Positions 1 through 6,665 are shown, numbered from the stretch's first letter. The stretch is 11,617 nucleotides of DNA from Dehalococcoidia bacterium (GCA_003563865.1 PWTP01000163.1:1-11617), one strand, 5' to 3'. Program-made: numbers and translations. Notes: generated by a model from the sequence alone, not told the origin.

Positions 1-49
1 ATTTATTAAGTTCGGTTTATTAAAGGCAATCGAAGCCCAAATTAATCTT

Positions 50-65
50 GGTAACATTCGTTACC
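50..65. repeat. Short perfect inverted repeat upstream of the lipoprotein gene
   Basis: Two 6-bp arms, GGTAAC (50-55) and GTTACC (60-65), are separated by ATTC. The dyad lies about 190 bp upstream of the lipoprotein start in AT-rich DNA. It has the size of a repressor half-site pair, but nothing else identifies it. The rest of 1-256 is AT-rich and I see no supported gene in it. A 70-codon open frame (48-260) starts at TTG without a Shine-Dalgarno site and looks spurious. Confidence 0.3.
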
Positions 66-256
66 GCAATACAATCTTTATTGTTATACGATAATCCTTA
101 TCTAAAAAGTATTGTATATTCTTCCGAAGATAATGCATCAGAATATCAATTAATAATAACAAACTGTAGTTCTGGCCTTATATATGAATATCTCCATTGT
201 GAGATTTTTCATTGCCAGGTGCCGTGGATGAAAGCTTTAAGCAGAGAGGTGTTAAG

Positions 257-869
257 ATGAAAAGCTATAAACTGACGGCCAGGGTTCTGTTGCTTTTGCT
301 GTTGGCAGCTGCCTTGACTCTTCCAGCTTGTACTAATGATATTCCACCGGTATCGGAGCCGACACCGATGACCGTAACTCACACAAGTTTTAACCGAAGC
401 CACCAAGGTGACATATACAATAACAGAAACCCAGCCACCCGTTACGGTTACTCAAACGCAACCACCGTCAACACCAACCATTACTGTTACTAAGACTGTG
501 ACTCAACCACCGGCCACTATAGACCAGGCACCAGAAACAGAGCCCGAAACTATACCCGAAAAGAAACCTGTGGAAGTCGATGGTCTCGATCCTGAATTTT
601 TACCCATTTACCCAGAGTCTGTCCGGATAGACTATAGTTCACACATGGTAAACGAGACGGATGAAAAGCATTATACCGTGTATGTTTCTCCAGCAAGCAC
701 ACAGGCTATTTCTGACTATTATGTAATGCAACTTGGGAGCCTGGGTTGGCATGTAGAAGTCTTTATGGATTACACCATCCAAGCTGTCAAAGCCGGCCAA
801 AGCCTGCAGATTTTTAACTATACAACCTCCACTTACCCCGGACACACACAATATGCAATAGAGTGGTAG
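257..869 (+). pseudogene. Secreted lipoprotein with Thr/Pro-rich linker, frameshifted
   Basis: The N-terminus is read from the ATG at 257, behind the Shine-Dalgarno site GAGAGGTG (244-251). It is a classical lipoprotein signal peptide: basic MKSYKLTAR, a poly-Leu core and the lipobox LPAC, with Cys25 as the acylated residue. This frame runs out of sense after about residue 44 and stops at 493. From about 378 to 869 the next frame carries the continuation: a Thr/Pro/Val linker with repeated TQPP (about 408-510), an acidic stretch and a globular domain of about 90 residues. That domain has the pattern LPIYPES...YYVMQLGSLGWHVEV. Removing one base from the T run 388-391 joins the frames into a 203-residue protein. 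Small extracytoplasmic domains with a 'YP.S' opening and an 'L..LGW.V' helix recur in lipoproteins, but I cannot assign a function. The domain would sit on the outer face of the membrane on a flexible stalk. The shift is either a recent mutation or a homopolymer sequencing error. Confidence 0.8.
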
Positions 870-928
870 TTGGATCTATTCTAAATGCTTTGAAAATAAT
901 CGGTCAGCAAACAAGTTGCCGGAGAATA

Positions 929-961
929 CATATTGAGCCCGTAACCCAAGTGCTCAATATG
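929..961. repeat. 10-bp perfect inverted repeat between convergent genes
   Basis: CATATTGAGC (929-938) and GCTCAATATG (952-961) are perfect inverted arms around a 13-nt loop. A smaller dyad, CTTGA/TCAAG (962-966 and 971-975), follows at once. They lie between the ends of the lipoprotein gene (869) and the minus-strand DegV gene (1119), where termination of both transcripts is expected. No T run follows on either strand, so intrinsic termination is not shown. The rest of 870-1118 has no frame with a start and Shine-Dalgarno site, and I see no gene in it. Confidence 0.5.
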
Positions 962-1118
962 CTTGATGGCTCAAGGAACGATCTGCTCGGGGATGAATCC
1001 GGTCATGATAGCAATCGTTGAGGTCTTGATAATCAGCGTGCCATTTTTGCCACAACTCTAAGCACACAGGTTGCCCTTTTTTTGAACCAACAGGGTAAAG
1101 GCGGTTACTTGCTGATTT

Positions 1119-1955
1119 TTACGTTTCTACAATACCGACACCCAACGCACCCGGTCCGGCATGCACACCCAGCGTGGCTCCCAGCCTGCCGATTTTGATC
1201 CGCTCACAATCAAAGATGGCCCCGATTCGGTCGGCAAGCGCCCTAGCTTCATCCGGGGTGGTTGAGTGCATAACGGCAAGGTCTTTAATTGCAGTAAACC
1301 TGCCAGCAAAGCCGTACAGTAAATCCATGCCTTTCTCCCTGCTGCGGGCCTTGGTGGCCGGTGTCATCTCGCCACCCTTGACGGCAAGTATCGGTTTGAT
1401 ACTGAGCACAGAGCCCATCAGTGCCTTAGCCTTGCCGACACGGCCGCCCTTGGCCAGGTATTTCAGGGTATCGAACATGGCCCAGACATGGGTTTTGGAA
1501 ACCAGTTGCCTGGTCCCCTCAATCACCTGCTTAAACTCCATGCCGGAATTGGCCATCTCGGCTGCCCCGATGGCAATAAGTCCCAGACCCATGGACACAT
1601 TCTCCGAGTCTATGACTTCAATCGGGCAACCGGTCGATACCGCCTCCTTTGCCTGAAGGGCCGAGTTACAGGTGCCGCTCAGCTTGCTCGAGATGTGAAC
1701 CGAAATGATTCCATCGGCATCTTTGGACAATTTGGTGTAAAACTCGACAAAGTCCTGCGGGGTGGGCTGAGAAGTGGTAGGGTGGGTGGAAGTGGTTAGC
1801 AATTTCTCATAAAACCCGTCTTCTGTAATATCTACTCGATCGCGATAGGTCTCACTGCCAAACAGTACATACAGCGGGACAATGGTTATGCCGAGCTTAT
1901 CGACCAGGTCCTGGGGCAAATCAGAAGTGCTGTCGGTAACAATTTTAATTGCCAT
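1119..1955 (-). CDS. DegV family protein (FakB-type fatty-acid-binding protein)
   Basis: This 278-residue protein has the usual DegV length and all family landmarks: the N-terminal strand KIVTDSTSDLP (residues 4-14), the TTSQPTP loop (60-66), the HISSKLSGT loop (87-95), DTLKYLAKGGRVGKAK (162-177) and a C-terminal HAGPGALGVG (265-274). DegV proteins hold one fatty acid in a buried pocket. Where characterised (FakB of Firmicutes), they present it to the kinase FakA for conversion to acyl-phosphate and act in the cytosol. The Ser/Thr of the TSQP loop and the C-terminal His correspond to family positions that contact the carboxylate. The ATG at 1955 follows the Shine-Dalgarno site AAAGGAGG (complement of 1965-1972). 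It is the last gene of a probable three-gene minus-strand unit, 99 bp after the PlsY-like gene. No FakA-like kinase is in the window, so the phosphorylation step would depend on a gene elsewhere. Family membership is near certain; the physiological role is inferred. Confidence 0.93.
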   Translation of the reverse strand: MAIKIVTDSTSDLPQDLVDKLGITIVPLYVLFGSETYRDRVDITEDGFYEKLLTTSTHPTTSQPTPQDFVEFYTKLSKDADGIISVHISSKLSGTCNSALQAKEAVSTGCPIEVIDSENVSMGLGLIAIGAAEMANSGMEFKQVIEGTRQLVSKTHVWAMFDTLKYLAKGGRVGKAKALMGSVLSIKPILAVKGGEMTPATKARSREKGMDLLYGFAGRFTAIKDLAVMHSTTPDEARALADRIGAIFDCERIKIGRLGATLGVHAGPGALGVGIVET

Positions 1956-2054
1956 TTGAGTATACCTCCTTTAATCCCGGGGAAATGAAAATTATGAACA
2001 ATATACCACATTAACATAGGGCAAAGAAGATTTTCTCAACCTAAAAACTCCATA

Positions 2055-2732
2055 TTATATTTCGGAACGGTCATAAAGGATGCGCCTTGCCAGTCTTCTT
2101 GCCCTGTTTCTGCCTAGCTTTAAATCTGCCCCCAGTTCTTCAACGGCCCTTCTTGCCATGATGAGAACAAAAAGGGCGAAGTAGCACCAGAATATCACCG
2201 GGGGTTCGCCCAGCCAGTAGCTGGCAAAGGGCAAAACCAGAAACCCTATTGCCATTCCCAGCGGAAGGCTCAGACTTGGCGGCCCGCCAAGTTTCAGTTT
2301 CTCATTTAGAGATTGCCCCGGCGCAGCCAGATGGGGCACCAGCTTGACCATGAGACCGGTTATTATGGGTATCAGCGCTATAAGAGCGGGCAAAGGCGTC
2401 AGGATGATAACCATGCCCAGGCCGGTGCTGTTGCCCTTCTCGCCTTCAAACCGGGAAAATACCGGCCACATCTGCCCGATTACAACGGCCAGGCCACCAA
2501 ATGCCAGTACGCTTATATCAAGGTTTAAGAGTCTGCCCACCAGTATAACGATTACGCCCTTGGCTATATCGCCCAGTACCCCGATGGTGCCTGCCAAGCG
2601 CCCACCCTGCCTCCACAGGCCAATGTGTAGATCGCCCTCTATCTTGAGTCTGGCCATCCTGGCCAGCAGGTGAAGGTGTGGCAGGGCACCAAAAAGATAG
2701 GCACAAATAACAAAGATTACGTTGGCCGTCAT
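2055..2732 (-). CDS. Divergent PlsY-like glycerol-3-phosphate acyltransferase family protein
   Basis: PlsY is an integral membrane enzyme that transfers the acyl group of acyl-phosphate to glycerol-3-phosphate, the first step of phosphatidic acid synthesis. This 225-residue protein has the family fold: about five hydrophobic segments, the opening AYLFGALP (residues 11-18), the GDIAKG segment (54-59) and GQMWPVFSRFEGEKGNSTGLG-like motif 3 (86-106). It departs from the family at key points. In motif 1 the usual Ser (YLxGS) is Ala16. The glycine-rich GSGNxGATN phosphate loop of motif 2 is absent, with EGDLHIGLWRQGG (32-44) in its place. In motif 3 the usual GH is G86-Q87 and FKGGKG reads FEGEKG (95-100). 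A poorly conserved insert (about 130-155) lies between the later helices. The start has a near-perfect Shine-Dalgarno site, AGGGAGGTGAT (complement of 2737-2747). The open frame and strong ribosome site argue for a functional protein, possibly a non-catalytic paralogue or one with another substrate. Confidence 0.82.
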   Translation of the reverse strand: MTANVIFVICAYLFGALPHLHLLARMARLKIEGDLHIGLWRQGGRLAGTIGVLGDIAKGVIVILVGRLLNLDISVLAFGGLAVVIGQMWPVFSRFEGEKGNSTGLGMVIILTPLPALIALIPIITGLMVKLVPHLAAPGQSLNEKLKLGGPPSLSLPLGMAIGFLVLPFASYWLGEPPVIFWCYFALFVLIMARRAVEELGADLKLGRNRARRLARRILYDRSEI

Positions 2733-2800
2733 TAAATCACCTCCCTGTTTTTTTATTTAAAAACAAGATTGACCGGAGTACCTGCATGCTCCTGTGGCAT

Positions 2801-2812
2801 CTGGCATGCCAG
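2801..2812. repeat. 12-bp perfect palindrome between the DegV-like and PlsY-like genes
   Basis: CTGGCATGCCAG is self-complementary over 12 bp. It lies in the 117-bp gap between the end of the upstream DegV-like gene (2850) and the PlsY-like start (2732). Weaker complementary pieces flank it (CTCCTG at 2789-2794; CAGGAG further right). It could be an RNA hairpin acting on processing or partial termination within the unit, or a protein site. There is no adjoining T run on the minus strand. Confidence 0.35.
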
Positions 2813-2849
2813 GCTATCTGAACTGGCTAGGTAGCAGGAGGGCTGGATG

Positions 2850-3749
2850 TTAGTCTTTATTTTCCTGGTCGGCAGGCGGCGTCTTTTCCGCATAGAAGGC
2901 AACACCTACCGTGCCGGTGCCGCAGGCATAGCCCATTACGGGACTGAATTCGGTGAGCCAGAGCTCTGTGCAGGTAAATTCAGAGGCGATGCGCTCCTTT
3001 AGCAGCTCTGCCTCTTGTCTGGCATAGGCATGCATTACGGCGGCATGAACCGGTGACCGCCCCACCCTGGCCTTCATCGTTTTAACGACGCGATCCAGGC
3101 CATGCTGGTGCTTTCTGGCCATACCGGCAAACTTGACCTCCCCGGATGAGATGGTAAGTATAGGCTTGACGCCCAGCGCCTCTCCCAGCCGGGAAGCTGC
3201 CTTGGGAATTCGGCCGGTACGGTAGACGTGCTTGATGGTATCCAGCGCTATGAGGAAGGTAACCCTGCTTTTTACATCTTCTGCCGCCTTGATTACTTCC
3301 TCCAGGTCCTTTCCTTCAGCTGCTGCCCTGGCAGCAGCCAGGGCTATAAACCCCTCAGAAGCGGTAACACTGGCGGAATCAAGTACTTCTATCCTTGTTT
3401 GGGGCAGCTCTTGCCTGGCCTGCTCTTTGGCCACACCGGCCATGTTGTAGCCGGTACTAAGCTTTGAGGAAAGGGTGATACACAATATGTTGCTTGCAAA
3501 ACTGTTTGCCTCACGGTAGGCTTCTAGAAACTGCCCGGCTGAGGCCGGGGATGTCCTGAACTCGTCGGGGTTTTTAAGAAACATCTCATAGGCCTCATCC
3601 GGCGTAATATCAATCCAGTCCCGGTATACCTTATCCTCAAAGCAGATGTTTACAGGCACGATAATGATATTTAGCTTTTCAACCATCTCCCGAGGTATGC
3701 AGGCGATGCTATCGGTAATTACAACGACCCTATTGCTGCCATCAGCCAT
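2850..3749 (-). CDS. DegV family protein, divergent C-terminus
   Basis: Start chosen at the ATG at 3749 (MADGSNRVVVITDS), preceded at 6 nt by the Shine-Dalgarno site TGAGGAGG (complement of 3756-3763). A longer frame from 3839 adds 30 residues unlike DegV and runs close to a -35-like box. The product is 299 residues. It keeps VVVITDSIACIPREM (8-22), a TSPAS loop (66-70), TLSSKLSTG (92-100) and DTIKHVYRTGRIPKAASRLG (170-189). Two signature sites differ from the usual family: LSGT reads LSTG, and the C-terminal HxGPG reads ACGTG (275-279), so the His expected to bind the fatty-acid carboxylate is gone. The tail (about 287-299) is polar and extended. It is the first gene of the probable minus-strand unit with the PlsY-like gene and the second DegV. 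Two DegV copies in one cell are common and usually differ in fatty-acid preference; that this holds here is inference. Confidence 0.92.
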   Translation of the reverse strand: MADGSNRVVVITDSIACIPREMVEKLNIIIVPVNICFEDKVYRDWIDITPDEAYEMFLKNPDEFRTSPASAGQFLEAYREANSFASNILCITLSSKLSTGYNMAGVAKEQARQELPQTRIEVLDSASVTASEGFIALAAARAAAEGKDLEEVIKAAEDVKSRVTFLIALDTIKHVYRTGRIPKAASRLGEALGVKPILTISSGEVKFAGMARKHQHGLDRVVKTMKARVGRSPVHAAVMHAYARQEAELLKERIASEFTCTELWLTEFSPVMGYACGTGTVGVAFYAEKTPPADQENKD

Positions 3750-3817
3750 GATGAGCCTCCTCAACCTGCCGGGGAGCAGGCGGCTGGTATATAGGTTCTC
3801 GATATACTGACATGCTA

Positions 3818-3846
3818 AACTATCACGCCGATAAACCACATGTCAA
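3818..3846 (-). promoter_or_regulatory. Possible promoter of the DegV/PlsY minus-strand unit
   Basis: A perfect -35 hexamer TTGACA reads on the minus strand from 3846 to 3841. At 16-17 bp spacing the -10 is only weak (GATAGT, complement of 3819-3824). A start point near 3812 would give a leader of about 60 nt before the ATG at 3749. The -35 is convincing and the -10 is not. Confidence 0.35.
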
Positions 3847-3920
3847 TATCCCTGCCGTTAATTTTGGAGAAAAATATTAAAATTATACTTTTATATGTCT
3901 GTTTCAGGCCTGGAGGGGTA

Positions 3921-3949
3921 TTGACAGCAAGTTAAGCCAATATTAATAT
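3921..3949 (+). promoter_or_regulatory. Sigma-70-type promoter of the MarR gene with overlapping palindrome
   Basis: The -35 TTGACA (3921-3926) and -10 TAATAT (3944-3949) are separated by 17 bp. The perfect palindrome ATATTAATAT (3940-3949) covers the -10. A related AATATTAA occurs at 3873-3880 in the same divergent intergenic region. MarR proteins usually bind AT-rich palindromes over their own promoters, so this is a natural autoregulatory operator candidate. The promoter is well supported; the operator is inference. Confidence 0.65.
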
Positions 3950-3984
3950 ATACTCATATAAGACTAATTTTGTGGTGTCAACTT

Positions 3985-4512
3985 ATGATTGAACTAAAGA
4001 TTGCTGATTCTTCCATTGCCACCTATGTATTGCTGCTAAATACTTCGGATATTATATACAGACACGCAGAAATCGAGCTCTCCGGGCTTGGCATAACCCC
4101 GACCCAGTTCAGGATCTTGGTTGCTTTACAGACCTTCCAAAAATCTCCGACATTGACTGACCTTGAAAAAATGCTTTTCCGCAGCAGAAAAGGTCTCACC
4201 ACAGTAATCGGCCGCATGGAGAAAGCCGGACTGGTTAAGCGGGAAAAAGACAAAAATGACGGAAGGGCGATACGAGTGGTAACCACGTCAAAAGGACAGC
4301 AACTTTTTGAGAAAGTAAGGCAGCCCAGCCGGAATATCGTATTCCGGGTTATGTCCTGCTTCAACCAGGAGGAGATCAACCTGCTGTCAGAGCTGCTGCA
4401 AAGGATGCGCAAACATACTATAAAGGAGCTGGTCCGGAATAACGGTTGCAACCTTGCGACTGGCCTGGATATTCTGAAAGAAACCCGGGTCACCGGTGTA
4501 GATTGTGATTAA
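3985..4512 (+). CDS. MarR family transcriptional regulator
   Basis: A 175-residue winged helix-turn-helix protein. Residues 39-50 (PTQFRILVALQT) form the typical MarR helix before the reader domain. Residues 56-83 (TLTDLEKMLFRSRKGLTTVI...) are the HTH. KREKDKNDGRAIRVVTTSKG (85-104) is the wing, with the family DxR turn, and the C-terminal helices (about 105-160) complete the dimer interface. MarR dimers repress promoters and release DNA on binding small ligands. I chose the ATG at 3985 (MIELKIADS) over an in-frame TTG at 3970. Neither has a clear Shine-Dalgarno site; the leader from the promoter is short, about 30 nt. The gene diverges from the DegV/PlsY-like unit and lies 67 bp before the S8 protease with no visible terminator between them. 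It may therefore control the lipid genes, the protease, or both. The ligand is unknown. Confidence 0.9.
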   Translation: MIELKIADSSIATYVLLLNTSDIIYRHAEIELSGLGITPTQFRILVALQTFQKSPTLTDLEKMLFRSRKGLTTVIGRMEKAGLVKREKDKNDGRAIRVVTTSKGQQLFEKVRQPSRNIVFRVMSCFNQEEINLLSELLQRMRKHTIKELVRNNGCNLATGLDILKETRVTGVDCD

Positions 4513-4538
4513 TCAAAGTAAACTTGGAGGAGGGGTTT

Positions 4539-4583
4539 ATGGATAGAAGAAGATTTGAAATACGGCAGGGAGGTGTTAGATGA
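4539..4583 (+). CDS. Possible 14-codon leader peptide coupled to the protease
   Basis: A strong Shine-Dalgarno site, GGAGGAGG (4526-4533), sits just before the ATG at 4539. This opens a 14-codon frame, MDRRRFEIRQGGVR, whose TGA (4581-4583) overlaps the protease ATG (4580-4582) as ATGA. The second Shine-Dalgarno site for the protease, GGGAGGTG (4568-4575), lies inside it. The arrangement fits translational coupling or a regulatory upstream ORF. The peptide is basic, with no repeated-residue attenuator pattern. It may be chance, but the ribosome site is too good to ignore. Confidence 0.4.
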   Translation: MDRRRFEIRQGGVR

Positions 4584-6556
4584 ACATAAAAAGAAGTGTT
4601 AAGCGGCCTGGGGCAATTTTCCTCACCCTTGTGCTGGCTCTCGGTCTGATTGTTGCCCAGGCTCCGGCCGCAGTTCTTGGGAACAACCAGCCAGAACATG
4701 AAGATTTCCTGATAGGATTTGAGGGCCCACCGAACTCCAAACTGGTGGAGCAATTCGGAGGCGAGGTTTACCGGCAGTTCACCCTGGTAAATGTTGTTGC
4801 TGCCCGCCTGCCGGCACAGGCAGTAGACGCTCTGGAAAAAAATCCCGTGGTTAGATATGTTGAGCCGGACGTGGCCGTTTATGCCGTTTCTCAAATCGTA
4901 CCCTGGGGTATTGATCGAGTTTTCGAAGACGAAGAGCATCCGTTTCCCACCTGGAATAATTCTATGGGGGAAGGTATAGGCGTTGCTGTCCTTGACACAG
5001 GGATAGATGAGGATCACGAGGACCTAGTCGTGGAGGGCGGCACCAACACCATTGATGATACCCACTGGGGCTCCGACAGCAGTGGACACGGCACCCACGT
5101 AGCCGGAACCATAGCTGCCCTGGACAATGAACTGGGTGTCGTCGGAGTGGCCCCTGAAGTGGAACTCTACGCCGTCAAGGTTCTGAACGATTCGGGCAGC
5201 GGTACAGTTTCCTCAGTGGTAGCCGGCATCGAATGGGCAGTGAACCAAGGCATACCGGTAATGAACATGAGCCTGGGAAGCAGTAGTGATTCGCAGACGC
5301 TAAAGGATGCCTGCGATGCCGCTTATTCAGCCGGACACCTGCTGGTTGCCGCAGCCGGCAATAGCGGCAACCCTCCCGGCAGGGGAGATAATGTCATTTA
5401 CCCGGCCAAATACGATTCGGTCATTGCTGTAGCGGCCTCAGACGACAAGGACAGCCGGGCACGCTGGTCCAGCACTGGTTCGGCTGTGGAGTTCATTGCT
5501 CCGGGCGTAAGTATTTTGAGCACTTTGCCGAACAACAGCTACGGTACTTATAGCGGCACTTCAATGGCTTCACCACACGCTGCTGGCGCAGCCGCTCTGG
5601 CCTGGGCAGTTAATCCTACTTTGACCAATGCTGAGATAAGGGCAACCCTGCAAGGCACAGCCGAAGATTTAGGGCTTGACCCCAACCATCAAGGGCATGG
5701 ACTCGTTCGGGCTGACCTGGCGGTAAGCGCAGCTTTAGCGCTTGAGCCGCCGGCAACCGGAAATATTGAAGGAACGGTTACAGATGAAGGCGACGCAGCA
5801 ATCGAAGGGGCGACTGTGGTGGTGGAAGGAACCGATTTATCGGCCACGACAGATTTGAACGGATATTACCTGTTAGAAAATGTCCCGGCAGGAGACCAGG
5901 ATGTTACCGCTTCGGCCGACGGATACGATTCTGAAACAGCAACAGTGAAGGTTGAAGAGGATGCTACAGTTACCCGGAACTTTGTTCTGCAAGCCACCTC
6001 GACTTATACAGTATCGGGCACGGTTAAAGATACGGCTGACTCTCCCTTAGAGGGCGCGATTGTTACCATTGAAAAAACAGGCCAATCTGCTATAACTGAC
6101 AGTGAAGGCACTTTCTCAATATCTGATGTTGAGAAAGGCATCTATGATATCACTGCCAGCAAAGAAGGTTACAGCAGTGAGACAAAGTGCATCACGGTTG
6201 AGAGTGACATGACCGTGGACTTTGTGTTGGAGAAAGTTACTGTAGCGAGTGTGGTTAGGGTTGAGTCCATCACCTATGACACCAGAGGTGGGCGTCACAA
6301 TGATAGGCATCTGGACATTACACTCCTGTTGCTGGATGACCTGGACGACCCGGTAGCCGATGCTTCGGTTTCGGCTATGTTGCACTGTAACGATGGCAGT
6401 TCCTGGAATTTTCAGGGGACAACTAATGCTAATGGTACCGTTACCTTCAGCCTCGTCAACCATGGCCCCGGCTGCTATGATACTGAAATAACCGCAGTTG
6501 AAGCCGAGGGACTAGAATGGGACGGTGAAACACCGGATAACAAATACTGTAAGTAA
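4580..6556 (+). CDS. Secreted subtilisin-like S8 serine protease with Ig-like C-terminal modules
   Basis: A 658-residue exported protease. Residues 1-34 are a signal peptide (basic MNIKRSVKR, hydrophobic core, AQAPA cleavage region). Residues about 41-103 match an I9 propeptide (EDFLIGF...VVRYVEPDVAVYAV) that would be cleaved during maturation. The peptidase domain (about 108-385) has all catalytic elements: Asp139 in VAVLDTGID, His170 in SGHGTHVAGT, oxyanion Asn261 in AAAGNSG and Ser328 in YSGTSMASPHAAG. Two carboxypeptidase-regulatory/CnaB-like beta modules follow (about 393-471 and 474-552), each with the G..V.D....IEGA...T...G.Y....V..G.Y.V.A..GY pattern. A last Ig-like domain (about 556-658) has three Cys (603, 632, 657) and ends WDGETPDNKYCK. 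There is no C-terminal membrane helix or sorting signal, so the mature enzyme is probably released or held by its beta modules. The start is fixed by the Shine-Dalgarno site GGGAGGTG at 4568-4575. It lies downstream of the MarR gene and may share its transcript. A role in extracellular protein degradation is likely. Confidence 0.96.
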   Translation: MNIKRSVKRPGAIFLTLVLALGLIVAQAPAAVLGNNQPEHEDFLIGFEGPPNSKLVEQFGGEVYRQFTLVNVVAARLPAQAVDALEKNPVVRYVEPDVAVYAVSQIVPWGIDRVFEDEEHPFPTWNNSMGEGIGVAVLDTGIDEDHEDLVVEGGTNTIDDTHWGSDSSGHGTHVAGTIAALDNELGVVGVAPEVELYAVKVLNDSGSGTVSSVVAGIEWAVNQGIPVMNMSLGSSSDSQTLKDACDAAYSAGHLLVAAAGNSGNPPGRGDNVIYPAKYDSVIAVAASDDKDSRARWSSTGSAVEFIAPGVSILSTLPNNSYGTYSGTSMASPHAAGAAALAWAVNPTLTNAEIRATLQGTAEDLGLDPNHQGHGLVRADLAVSAALALEPPATGNIEGTVTDEGDAAIEGATVVVEGTDLSATTDLNGYYLLENVPAGDQDVTASADGYDSETATVKVEEDATVTRNFVLQATSTYTVSGTVKDTADSPLEGAIVTIEKTGQSAITDSEGTFSISDVEKGIYDITASKEGYSSETKCITVESDMTVDFVLEKVTVASVVRVESITYDTRGGRHNDRHLDITLLLLDDLDDPVADASVSAMLHCNDGSSWNFQGTTNANGTVTFSLVNHGPGCYDTEITAVEAEGLEWDGETPDNKYCK

Positions 6557-6577
6557 ATACAGCCGCTGCGCCATATC

Positions 6578-6623
6578 AGCAAGGGGTATGTGGGATTTTG
6601 AACGTTGCCCTCTACCCCTTGCT
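6578..6623. repeat. Long hairpin downstream of the S8 protease
   Basis: AGCAAGGGGTA (6578-6588) and TACCCCTTGCT (6613-6623) form a perfect 11-bp stem. Inside, GGG (6592-6594) and CCC (6608-6610) can extend it past a small internal loop. It begins 22 nt after the protease stop. There is no T run, so it is a 3'-end stabiliser or factor-assisted terminator rather than a classical intrinsic terminator. It could also shape the leader of the next small gene. Confidence 0.55.
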
Positions 6624-6665
6624 TGCCATAAGGGAATAAATCATCGGTTGTCGATGTGGTGTAAT

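Noticed and set aside
48..260. 70-codon open frame upstream of the lipoprotein
   Set aside because: It starts at TTG with no Shine-Dalgarno site, lies in AT-rich DNA and its product resembles nothing. Only the last ten codons (228-260) are mentioned, as part of the leader observation.
408..510. Repetitive ACC/CCA-rich tract resembling a tandem repeat
   Set aside because: It encodes the Thr/Pro linker of the lipoprotein; units are irregular, and it is neither a CRISPR nor a true satellite.
880..1095. Possible degraded coding relic on the minus strand (28 sense codons, 974-1057, between two stops)
   Set aside because: The stretch is short, has stops on both sides and no recognised motif. It could be a relic but cannot be supported.
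1174..1656. 160-codon plus-strand frame opposite the DegV gene
   Set aside because: It is antisense to a certain DegV gene, and its open state reflects the codon composition of that gene.
3750..3839. 30-residue N-terminal extension of the second DegV protein
   Set aside because: DegV homology begins at the ATG at 3749, which has a strong Shine-Dalgarno site; the extension looks non-coding and almost reaches the TTGACA box.
4023..4493. 156-codon minus-strand frame opposite the MarR gene
   Set aside because: It mirrors a clear MarR gene, has no ribosome site and no recognisable product.
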